From the NCBI GenBank assembly GCA_002778635.1, contig PFAS01000068.1, forward strand, positions 1 to 5,600: a DNA stretch of 5,600 nt. Reading direction: 5' to 3'. Positions 1 to 5,118 of this stretch are shown piece by piece (the stretch's first letter is position 1; every line of letters starts with the position of its first letter). Origin of the DNA: Candidatus Falkowbacteria bacterium CG10_big_fil_rev_8_21_14_0_10_43_11. GTDB taxonomy: Bacteria > Patescibacteriota > Patescibacteriia > Patescibacteriales > XYC2-FULL-47-12. The notes under the pieces are model-generated. The model ran no database searches, had not been told where the DNA came from, and worked only from the letters and a program-made list of their open reading frames with translations. A program made the position numbers and the translations under genes.

Positions 1-284
1 TGTCAAATTCCAATTCCAAATCAATGTCCAATGATCAATGTCCAATGACCAAAGATTTTTTTCGAACAATAAACATCAACAATGCGAAATTTGCCAAAGA
101 TTTCAAGCCGATTAACGAAAATAGCAAATTGCCGGAACTGCGGGAATATTCGCGCGCTTATTTGCACCATTTGTTTAAAATTAACGACACGCTCGGTTCT
201 CGGCTGGCGAGTTTGAATAATTTGGAATTTTACCTTGACTTGATGAAAGGCATCAGGCAAAATATAGGCAAAGGAAAATTTTAA
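1..284 (+). pseudogene. tgt: 3' end of tRNA-guanine transglycosylase, zinc site destroyed; 5' part outside window
   Basis: The frame is open from the left edge to a TAA at 282-284. From about base 55 the translation matches the C-terminus of bacterial TGT, the enzyme that exchanges guanine for a queuine precursor at tRNA position 34: NAKFAKDFKPINEN, then SRAYLHHLF, then FYLDLMKGIRQNI and the final KGKF. The family has a C-x-C-x-x-C zinc motif just before SRAYL and a zinc-binding His before the FY. Here all four ligands are missing. The first Cys is AGC (123-125), the next two are out of frame at 130-132 and 139-141 because of one extra base near 129 and one missing base near 142, and the His codon is AAT (Asn). 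The part before base 50 is a heptamer array, not TGT-like sequence. I infer a decayed gene or remnant. A sequencing error could explain the indels but not the two substitutions as well. Confidence 0.72.
22..49 (+). repeat. Heptamer array, four CAATGWY units
   Basis: Units are CAATGTC, CAATGAT, CAATGTC and CAATGAC, exactly 7 bp apart. Two looser units (CAAATTC, CAATTCC) begin at bases 4 and 11. The array is read in the tgt frame and joins the recognisable TGT sequence at about base 55. The part of tgt upstream is outside the window. Confidence 0.8.
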
Positions 285-307
285 AAAAATTTAACAAGGA
301 AGGAGTT
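221..307 (+). repeat. Direct repeat copy 1 (tgt 3' end plus following RBS region)
   Basis: This copy aligns without gaps to 1287-1373, offset 1066. Bases 221-292 differ at one position only (227 A against 1293 G). The rest, up to 307, differs at five more positions (293, 295, 300, 304, 306). The repeat covers the last 20 or so codons of tgt, its stop codon, an A-tract and a purine-rich Shine-Dalgarno-like stretch at 296-305. In this copy the following ATG (309-311) is stopped after one more codon (AGA, then TAA). Confidence 0.95.
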
Positions 308-339
308 AATGAGATAAAAAGAAGAACCTACAAATTAAG

Positions 340-373
340 ATAAAAAAAAGAAGCGAGAATTTTTAGTTCTCGC
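340..373 (-). terminator. Intrinsic terminator of the membrane-protein gene
   Basis: GCGAGAA (353-359) pairs with TTCTCGC (367-373) around a 7-base loop. Read on the minus strand, the hairpin is followed by a T-rich tract (complement of the A-run at 342-352). It lies 22 bases past the stop codon of the minus-strand gene ending at 396. Confidence 0.8.
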
Positions 374-395
374 CTCACTCAATATCAACAAGCCG

Positions 396-1181
396 TTATT
401 TCTGTTGTTTTTTTCTATGGTATTCATAAATTAACCAATAGATAAAAAACAGTAGGTTTCCAATCAGCACATTAAAACTTAGCCCGAAATAACGAAGCCA
501 TGACATGCCGTCAAACCCACTATTGACCATAATGTGGAGCCAGAACCAAAAGACCAGAAAATTTCCAAAAATGCCCTTAAGGAAAAATTTACGTGGGTAA
601 CCAATAGCGCATTCACTGATTGTTTTGATATCATGTTGAATCCATTTGAAAACAATCAGAGTGGCAATTACTGCCGTGGATGTTTCCATTGCCCAACCCC
701 ATCCCAATGGAGTCTGGTCAATAGAACGGATATAACCAGCAATTAACCCAACAAGGAACGATGAGACGGCAAAGATAGTTCCAGCAATTCGGTCATTCAT
801 TGTTAGCCGTAGGCGGTTTTTTATCCCAATTCCAATCTGCCACCCGATGATTGCCAGAAGAATTAGTTTCAAAACAAACCACCAAATGGTAACCCCGTCC
901 GTCATCCGAGCGCCAATGTTAATGCCGATTAGCATCATCCAGTGAGTAAAGTCGTAGATTCTGGCCTTGAGATTTACCACACTATTTTTTTGAATTGACG
1001 ACAGAAGGTCTATATGACCTGATATGACTAGGAGCATTGCGATCGCGGGTAAATAATAGGCTAGATGAAATATACCAGCTAAGTCCAAAACATTTGTGAG
1101 CTTTGCGGTAAACGCATAAGTTGCTAAGCTTAACAGAGCGAGCCAGTAACTAGTTTCTAGTATTCGCTTTAATCGTTCCAT
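396..1181 (-). CDS. Multi-spanning membrane protein of unknown function
   Basis: I do not recognise the family. The 261-residue product is very hydrophobic, with about eight likely membrane segments: roughly residues 12-28, 34-54, 78-92, 97-119, 131-151, 163-181, 199-219 and 229-252. The short loops are basic or carry conserved-looking aromatics, and the C-terminus is strongly basic (YHRKKQQK), which suggests a cytoplasmic tail. There is no signal peptide apart from the first membrane segment and no soluble domain, so a transporter, channel or membrane-embedded enzyme are all possible. The ATG start at 1181-1179 is supported by an AGGAGG at 1194-1189, 7 bases upstream. The gene runs opposite to its neighbours and lies alone between two direct repeats, with a promoter in front and a terminator behind. 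It therefore looks like an autonomous accessory gene. Confidence 0.85.
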   Translation of the reverse strand: MERLKRILETSYWLALLSLATYAFTAKLTNVLDLAGIFHLAYYLPAIAMLLVISGHIDLLSSIQKNSVVNLKARIYDFTHWMMLIGINIGARMTDGVTIWWFVLKLILLAIIGWQIGIGIKNRLRLTMNDRIAGTIFAVSSFLVGLIAGYIRSIDQTPLGWGWAMETSTAVIATLIVFKWIQHDIKTISECAIGYPRKFFLKGIFGNFLVFWFWLHIMVNSGFDGMSWLRYFGLSFNVLIGNLLFFIYWLIYEYHRKKQQK

Positions 1182-1231
1182 TGTTTTGCCTCCTCGCTAA
1201 TTAGAGATTAAAAAGATCGCGTTGATTTTGA

Positions 1232-1279
1232 ATATTAATATATAACTAAAATTATGTCAACCGTCAAAATTAATGTCAA
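1232..1279 (-). promoter_or_regulatory. Overlapping promoters of the membrane-protein gene
   Basis: On the minus strand, TTGACA (1279-1274) is followed after 17 bases by CATAAT (1256-1251), five of six matches to the -10 consensus. A second TTGACA (1260-1255) is followed after 17 bases by TAATAT (1237-1232). A third, TTGACG (1267-1262), lies between them. A 12-bp direct repeat beginning GTCAAAATTAA (1263 and 1275) carries two of these -35 boxes, which could also serve as an operator. Confidence 0.55.
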
Positions 1280-1286
1280 AATTAAG

Positions 1287-1373
1287 TTTGGAGTTTTACC
1301 TTGACTTGATGAAAGGCATCAGGCAAAATATAGGCAAAGGAAAATTTTAAAAAAATTTGATAAGGGAGGTGCT
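1287..1373 (+). repeat. Direct repeat copy 2 (orphan tgt 3' end)
   Basis: This copy is 71 of 72 identical to 221-292, then diverges mildly to 1373. It still encodes the final LEFYLDLMKG... of TGT and its stop codon, but homology ends at about 1285, so it is not attached to any TGT gene body. In this copy the Shine-Dalgarno (GGGAGG, 1364-1369) is intact and serves the gene starting at 1379. Confidence 0.95.
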
Positions 1374-1378
1374 GTTCA

Positions 1379-1864
1379 TTGAAAACTAAATATGACGTTT
1401 ATATTTCTTATAAGATTTCCGGCAATGGCTCGGGAGAGTTAGACCAGGAAAGCAAAGAAAATGTTTTTCCGGTAGTTTTGGCCATAGGAGAAATGATAGA
1501 AAAATTAGGCCTTAATCCCTTTATTCCGCATAAATTTGATGAAAAGTACCCGGCCAAAAATTTAATTGCGGAAATTTATCCGCGAGATATTGCTATCTTA
1601 CGACAGTGCCGGTGCATGGTGGTTTTTCACAACAATGACGCTTCTGACGGCCGCGGCATTGAGGCGCAATTTTGCGTTCAACAGAATATCCCGATTATTT
1701 TAATAGCGAAAGATTTAACCAAGGTTTCACCAATGCTGGCTGGAATTCCGGCGATAAGGCGCGAAATTATTTTTACCAGCACAACCGAAATTTTGCCTGT
1801 CGTGCAAGAAGCTGTACAAAGCTTGATTCGCCCGCCGTTAGCGACAGCCATAATAGCTCTTTAA
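1379..1864 (+). CDS. Nucleoside 2-deoxyribosyltransferase / TIR-like small protein
   Basis: The 161-residue protein begins with KYDVYISYK, which resembles the first strand of TIR domains (YDVFISY) and of nucleoside 2-deoxyribosyltransferases. A later block has the deoxyribosyltransferase layout: PRDIAILRQCRCMVVF, then D87-x-S-D-G-R-G-I-E95, then a strand in IPIILIAKD. In that family a Glu following a D...G stretch is the catalytic nucleophile, so E95 is the candidate, with Y8, D70 and D87 as possible partners. Both families cleave N-glycosidic bonds of nucleosides or NAD. The residue assignments are mine from pattern only. The start is TTG at 1379, chosen for GGGAGG 9 bases upstream; the next Met is M38. 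I see no clear promoter directly upstream. A terminator follows the stop. Activity and substrate are unknown; salvage or defence are both possible. Confidence 0.75.
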   Translation: MKTKYDVYISYKISGNGSGELDQESKENVFPVVLAIGEMIEKLGLNPFIPHKFDEKYPAKNLIAEIYPRDIAILRQCRCMVVFHNNDASDGRGIEAQFCVQQNIPIILIAKDLTKVSPMLAGIPAIRREIIFTSTTEILPVVQEAVQSLIRPPLATAIIAL

Positions 1865-1887
1865 TGCCTCAAGATTATCTTTCCTCG

Positions 1888-1916
1888 CGCTCCGTTTTTG
1901 CGGAGCGTTTTATTTT
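1888..1916 (+). terminator. Intrinsic terminator after the 1379-1864 gene
   Basis: CGCTCCG (1888-1894) pairs perfectly with CGGAGCG (1901-1907) around a six-base loop, followed by TTTTATTTT. It lies 24 bases beyond the stop at 1864. This argues that ileS is a separate transcription unit and begins downstream of it. Confidence 0.75.
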
Positions 1917-1943
1917 GACAAAAAAGTTAAATTTGGATAAAGT
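1915..1943 (+). promoter_or_regulatory. Possible ileS promoter
   Basis: A perfect TTGACA at 1915-1920 overlaps the T-tract of the terminator. At 17-base spacing the -10 candidate is TAAAGT (1938-1943), four of six matches. Transcription would start near 1950, at or next to the ATG at 1951, giving a leaderless or nearly leaderless mRNA. No T-box or other leader fits in this gap. Confidence 0.3.
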
Positions 1944-1950
1944 TAAGGAT

Positions 1951-4900
1951 ATGCAAGAAAAACAAGTTGAAAAAATAATGCCGACAAAATCGCCTTTTCC
2001 GGCAATGGAAGATGAGGTTTTGAATTTTTGGGACAGGGGGAAAATTTTTGAGAAATCTATCGCTCACCCAGCCTCATTGAATATTGAAAGTCGTGAAGAC
2101 AAAATCACATCACACCACCCCCTAGCCCACTTCTCACAAAAGGAGGGGGGGCGAGATAATAAAGTAGTGAAAGAATATGTTTTTTACGATGGGCCGCCGT
2201 TTGCTACCGGCACGCCGCACTACGGGCATATTGTCGCGTCTATTATGAAAGATGTGGTGCCAAGATATTGGACGATGAAGGGTTATCGCGTGGAGCGCAA
2301 ATGGGGCTGGGACTGCCACGGACTGCCGATTGAAAACATTGTAGAAAAAGAATTGGGCTTTAAATCTAAAAAAGACATTGAACTTTTGGGCGTGGCGAAA
2401 TTCAACGAAACTTGCCGCTCCAAAGTTTTGACTTATGTGGACGAATGGAAAAAAGTCATCCGGCGTCTGGGCCGTTGGGCGGATATGGATAACGCCTATA
2501 AAACGATGGACAAAGATTATATGGAAAGCATCTGGTGGGTCTTCAAACAGTTATATGACAAAAATTTAATTTACGAGGGTTATAAATCAATGCATATTTG
2601 TCCGCGTTGTGAGACGACTTTGTCGCAGCAGGAAGTCGCGGAGGGCTATAAAAATGTGAAAGATTTGTCGGCGACGGTTAAGTTTAAACTTGAGCCAAAC
2701 CAAAAAATTGGTGATTTTGAGACTGACGATAATACTTATATTTTGGCATGGACTACTACGCCGTGGACTTTGATTGGAAATGCGGCGCTGGCGGTGGGGA
2801 GTAGTATTAAGTATTTAGTATTAAGTATAAAGGGTGAGGCGGGAAAATATATTATCGCCAAAGACAGAGCTAGTGAAGTTTTTAAAGGTAAAGAATATAA
2901 AATTTTAAAAGAAATTAAAAGCAAAGATTTAGTCGGACTGGAGTATAAGCCGATTTTTGACTATTACGCTAAAGACGAAAGTTTGAAAAATAAAAAAAAT
3001 GCCGCGCCCGCAACGCCTGAACGTAGCGATGGCGGGCGGGGCTGGAAGATTTACGCGGCGGATTTTGTGACGACCGACGAAGGCACGGGCGTCGTCCATA
3101 TCGCGCCGGCGTTCGGCGAAGACGATATGAATTTGGGCAAAGAACATGATTTGCCTTTTATTCAGCATGTCGGCATGGATGGAATTTTTAAACCGGAAGT
3201 GACGGATTTTGCCGGAATGCATGTTAAGCCGATTAACGATACGCAAGCAACCGATGTGGAAATAATAAAATACTTGGCGCACAAAAATTTGTTATTCAGC
3301 AAAGAAAAATACGAACACAGTTATCCGCATTGCTGGCGCTGTGACACGCCGCTGATAAATTACGCGACTTCATCGTGGTTTGTAAAAATCACGGATATTA
3401 AAGATAAAGCGTTGGATTTGGCCAAAAAAATTAATTGGACGCCAAAACATATGAAAGATGGCCGGTTCGGACAATGGCTTGCGGGCGCGCGCGATTGGTC
3501 AATTTCGCGGCAACGATTTTGGGCGTCGGTAATACCAATTTGGAAATGCGAAGGTCAGAAATCAGAAATCAGAAATCAGAAATCAGAAATTAAAGAAGGT
3601 AAATGCGATAATTTAAAAGTTATAGGGTCAGTAGAAGAATTAGAAAAACTTAGCGGCAAAAAAATTAACGATTTGCATAAACATGTTGTAGATGAGATTA
3701 CTTTTCCTTGTGAAAAATGCGGCGGCGTCATGAAACGGATTCCGGATGTTTTGGACTGCTGGTTTGAATCCGGTTCCATGCCGTACGCGCAGACGCATTA
3801 TCCTTTTGCCAACGAGCAAAAATTTGAAAATAATTTTCCGGCCGAGTTCATTGCCGAGGGCGTAGACCAGACGCGCGCCTGGTTTTATTATCTGCATGTC
3901 ATCGCGACGGCGATTAAAAATAAACCGGCGTTTAAAAACGTAATCGTGAACGGCATCGTTTTGGCCGAAGACGGCAAGAAAATGGCTAAGCGCCTGCAGA
4001 ATTATCCGGACCCGACGGAAGTTATGGAAAAATACGGTGCGGACGCGTTAAGGTATTATTTATTGACTTCGCCGGTGATGCTCGCGGAAAATTTGAATTT
4101 TGCGGAAAAGGGCGTGCAGGAATCACTGCGCAAAGTGAATATGCTGCTTTGGAATGTTTATAAATTTTATGAAATGTACGCCGGGCAGATTTCAGATTTC
4201 AGATTTCAGATTTCAGATTTAACGAATGTTTTAGATAAGTGGATTTTAGCGCGGCTTAATCAATTGATTAGCGAAGTGACCGACGCGATGGACAATTATA
4301 ATTTAGTAAAGGCCGCGCGGCCGATTGAGGAATTTATTGATGATTTGTCAACTTGGTATATCCGTCGTTCGCGCGATCGTTTTAAAACCTCGCCCCTAAC
4401 CCCTCTCCTAGAACAGGAGAGGGGAACCATTGCCCAAGACGAGAAAGACAAGCAAGCCGCTTTAGCAACGACAAAATTTGTTTTGGAAAATTTGGCAAAA
4501 GTAATGGCGCCGTTTATGCCGTTTATCGCGGAACAGGTTTGGCAGAAAGTTACGGGCAATAATTTTAAAGATGAAAATAAGAGCGTGCATCTTGAGGAAT
4601 GGCCTACTTCGCATAACGCACAACGCATAACGCATAACACGCTTGAAGAAATTAAAATAGTTCGTAAAATTGTAGAGCTTGGTTTGGCAAAAAGAGACGA
4701 GGCGGGGATTAAGGTTAGGCAGCCGCTTTCGGAATTACGAATTACGAATTACGAATTACGAACAGAATACGAAGAACTTATTAAAGATGAATTGAATGTT
4801 AAAGAGGTGGTTTGTGAAAAAAGCGAAGGCGAATTAAGCGTTGAGCTTGATACTAAAATTACTCCAGAATTAAAACAAGAAGGCGTTAAGCGCGAACTCG

Positions 4901-5118
4901 TGCGCACGATTAATAATTTGCGTAAAGAAGCGGGAATGACAATAAAAGACAAAGTGATTATTTATTATCAAACCGATTTAAAAGATATAAAAGAGGCGTT
5001 TGCCAAATTCGGCGAGGAAATTAAAAAAGAAACCTTGGCGGATGAAATTAAGATGGGGAATGGAGATAACGTAAAGATAAATGGAGAAGAAGTGGAGTTA
5101 AAGGTAGAGAAAAATTAA
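1951..5118 (+). CDS. ileS: Isoleucyl-tRNA synthetase (type 2, eukaryote-like) with repeat-encoded insertions
   Basis: This cytoplasmic enzyme charges tRNA-Ile with isoleucine. With Met at 1951 it has 1055 residues. In order: FPAMEDEVLNFW near the N-terminus; YDGPPFATG and the HYGH form of the HIGH motif at residues 90-93; WTTTPW (267-272) and GTGVVHIAPAFGEDD (378-392) of the CP1 editing domain; a possible four-Cys zinc site (C533, C552, C587, C590); WFESGSMPYAQ from 604; KMAKR at 677-681, where the usual KMSKR has Ala for Ser; then the anticodon-binding domain and a C-terminal tail with KVRQPLSEL. About eight extra peptides encoded by heptamer arrays or hairpins interrupt it, near residues 38-71, 285-294, 351-364, 536-547, 746-757, 813-826, 888-897 and 928-937. 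The frame is also open upstream; ATG 1864 (overlapping the previous stop) or 1978 are alternatives. I prefer 1951 because it lies beyond the terminator. No start has a strong Shine-Dalgarno. Confidence 0.95.
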   Translation: MQEKQVEKIMPTKSPFPAMEDEVLNFWDRGKIFEKSIAHPASLNIESREDKITSHHPLAHFSQKEGGRDNKVVKEYVFYDGPPFATGTPHYGHIVASIMKDVVPRYWTMKGYRVERKWGWDCHGLPIENIVEKELGFKSKKDIELLGVAKFNETCRSKVLTYVDEWKKVIRRLGRWADMDNAYKTMDKDYMESIWWVFKQLYDKNLIYEGYKSMHICPRCETTLSQQEVAEGYKNVKDLSATVKFKLEPNQKIGDFETDDNTYILAWTTTPWTLIGNAALAVGSSIKYLVLSIKGEAGKYIIAKDRASEVFKGKEYKILKEIKSKDLVGLEYKPIFDYYAKDESLKNKKNAAPATPERSDGGRGWKIYAADFVTTDEGTGVVHIAPAFGEDDMNLGKEHDLPFIQHVGMDGIFKPEVTDFAGMHVKPINDTQATDVEIIKYLAHKNLLFSKEKYEHSYPHCWRCDTPLINYATSSWFVKITDIKDKALDLAKKINWTPKHMKDGRFGQWLAGARDWSISRQRFWASVIPIWKCEGQKSEIRNQKSEIKEGKCDNLKVIGSVEELEKLSGKKINDLHKHVVDEITFPCEKCGGVMKRIPDVLDCWFESGSMPYAQTHYPFANEQKFENNFPAEFIAEGVDQTRAWFYYLHVIATAIKNKPAFKNVIVNGIVLAEDGKKMAKRLQNYPDPTEVMEKYGADALRYYLLTSPVMLAENLNFAEKGVQESLRKVNMLLWNVYKFYEMYAGQISDFRFQISDLTNVLDKWILARLNQLISEVTDAMDNYNLVKAARPIEEFIDDLSTWYIRRSRDRFKTSPLTPLLEQERGTIAQDEKDKQAALATTKFVLENLAKVMAPFMPFIAEQVWQKVTGNNFKDENKSVHLEEWPTSHNAQRITHNTLEEIKIVRKIVELGLAKRDEAGIKVRQPLSELRITNYELRTEYEELIKDELNVKEVVCEKSEGELSVELDTKITPELKQEGVKRELVRTINNLRKEAGMTIKDKVIIYYQTDLKDIKEAFAKFGEEIKKETLADEIKMGNGDNVKINGEEVELKVEKN
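2118..2151 (+). repeat. GC-rich hairpin element in ileS, degenerate copy
   Basis: CCCACTTCT (2126-2134) pairs with AGGAGGGGG (2141-2149) in 8 of 9 positions. The left flank CCCCTAGCCC (2119-2128) matches CCCCTAACCC at 4393-4402, and both copies are read in the same frame (P-L-A-H and P-L-T-P). It encodes part of a 30-plus-residue stretch, roughly 38-71, not expected between FEKSI and EYVFYDGPP in this family. Confidence 0.65.
2803..2830 (+). repeat. Heptamer array in ileS, four AGTATTA-type units
   Basis: Units are AGTATTA, AGTATTT, AGTATTA and AGTATAA, 7 bp apart. They encode residues 285-294 (SIKYLVLSIK) in the editing domain. A uniform array would give TAA at 2815-2817 in frame; the T at 2816 in the second unit makes it TTA. 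Confidence 0.85.
3001..3042 (+). repeat. GC-rich hairpin element in ileS, second type
   Basis: Bases 3001-3011 (GCCGCGCCCGC) pair with 3032-3042 (GCGGGCGGGGC) in 10 of 11 positions around a 20-base loop. The loop region contains an inner CGC/GCG pairing. This is by far the most GC-rich patch of the gene. It encodes residues 351-364 (AAPATPERSDGGRG), an extra segment just before the conserved AADFVTTDEGTG. Confidence 0.8.
3555..3590 (+). repeat. Heptamer array in ileS, five TCAGAAA units
   Basis: Five perfect 7-bp units (3555-3589) encode a 7-residue periodic peptide, QKSEIRN then QKSEIKE. It sits between C533 and C552 of the possible zinc site. The unit contains no stop codon in any forward frame, but its reverse complement contains TGA. 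Confidence 0.92.
4186..4220 (+). repeat. Heptamer array in ileS, five CAGATTT units
   Basis: Five perfect 7-bp units encode QISDFRF then QISDL, residues 746-757, at the start of the anticodon-binding domain. No stop occurs in any forward frame; the reverse complement contains TGA. Its reverse-complement unit AAATCTG differs by one base from the AAATCAG phase of the 3555 array. Confidence 0.92.
4393..4424 (+). repeat. GC-rich hairpin element in ileS, intact copy
   Basis: CCCCTCTCCT (4400-4409) pairs perfectly with AGGAGAGGGG (4415-4424) around a five-base loop. The flank CCCCTAACCC (4393-4402) links it to the degenerate copy at 2118-2151. It encodes SPLTPLLEQERG, residues 814-825, inserted after WYIRRSRDRFK. 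It could also act as a hairpin in the mRNA, but there is no T-tract, so I do not call it a terminator. Confidence 0.85.
4612..4639 (+). repeat. Heptamer array in ileS, four CATAACG-type units
   Basis: Units are CATAACG, CACAACG, CATAACG and CATAACA. They encode residues 888-897 (HNAQRITHNT). The unit contains TAA; the one unit whose TAA would be in frame (4621-4623) has C instead of T, giving CAA. Confidence 0.85.
4732..4759 (+). repeat. Heptamer array in ileS, four GAATTAC units
   Basis: Four perfect 7-bp units follow the conserved KVRQPLS and encode ELRITNYELR, residues 928-937. The forward orientation is free of stops in every frame. The same heptamer occurs in reverse at 5148-5161 after the gene. 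Confidence 0.9.

Larger units (their letters stand above)
308..1286. other. Candidate inserted cassette between the direct repeats
   Basis: The segment separating the two tgt 3'-end copies contains a single complete minus-strand gene with its own promoter and terminator, and nothing else recognisable. I see no integrase, transposase or terminal inverted repeats. A self-contained gene bounded by long direct repeats at the 3' end of a housekeeping gene fits either site-specific integration or a duplication event. The exact ends are uncertain. Confidence 0.4.

Noticed and set aside
24..284. A complete small gene starting at ATG 24
   Set aside because: That ATG lies inside a heptamer array, the frame is open to the left edge, and the sequence is the C-terminal part of TGT, so the real start must be upstream.
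534..746. Plus-strand open frame of 70 codons inside the membrane-protein gene
   Set aside because: It is antisense to a gene with a clear membrane-protein pattern, ribosome-binding site, promoter and terminator. Its own translation has no recognisable features.
1182..1378. Plus-strand promoter for the 1379 gene
   Set aside because: TTGATT (1222) and TTGACT (1301) are present but no convincing -10 box is found at a suitable distance.
1672..1950. Long upstream extension of the ileS frame, giving a fusion or overlap with the 1379-1864 gene
   Set aside because: The stretch overlaps a real gene in another frame and then spans a perfect hairpin with a T-tract. The translation before about residue FPAM has no IleRS similarity.
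4400..4424. Internal terminator in ileS
   Set aside because: The hairpin is perfect but no T-tract follows it, and the synthetase frame continues with conserved sequence on both sides.
3555..4759. CRISPR-like arrays
   Set aside because: The repeats are 7 bp and contiguous, with no spacers, and they are translated within ileS.
2134..4952. Several minus-strand open frames across ileS
   Set aside because: ileS on the plus strand has conserved motifs throughout. The antisense frames lack plausible starts or family patterns.
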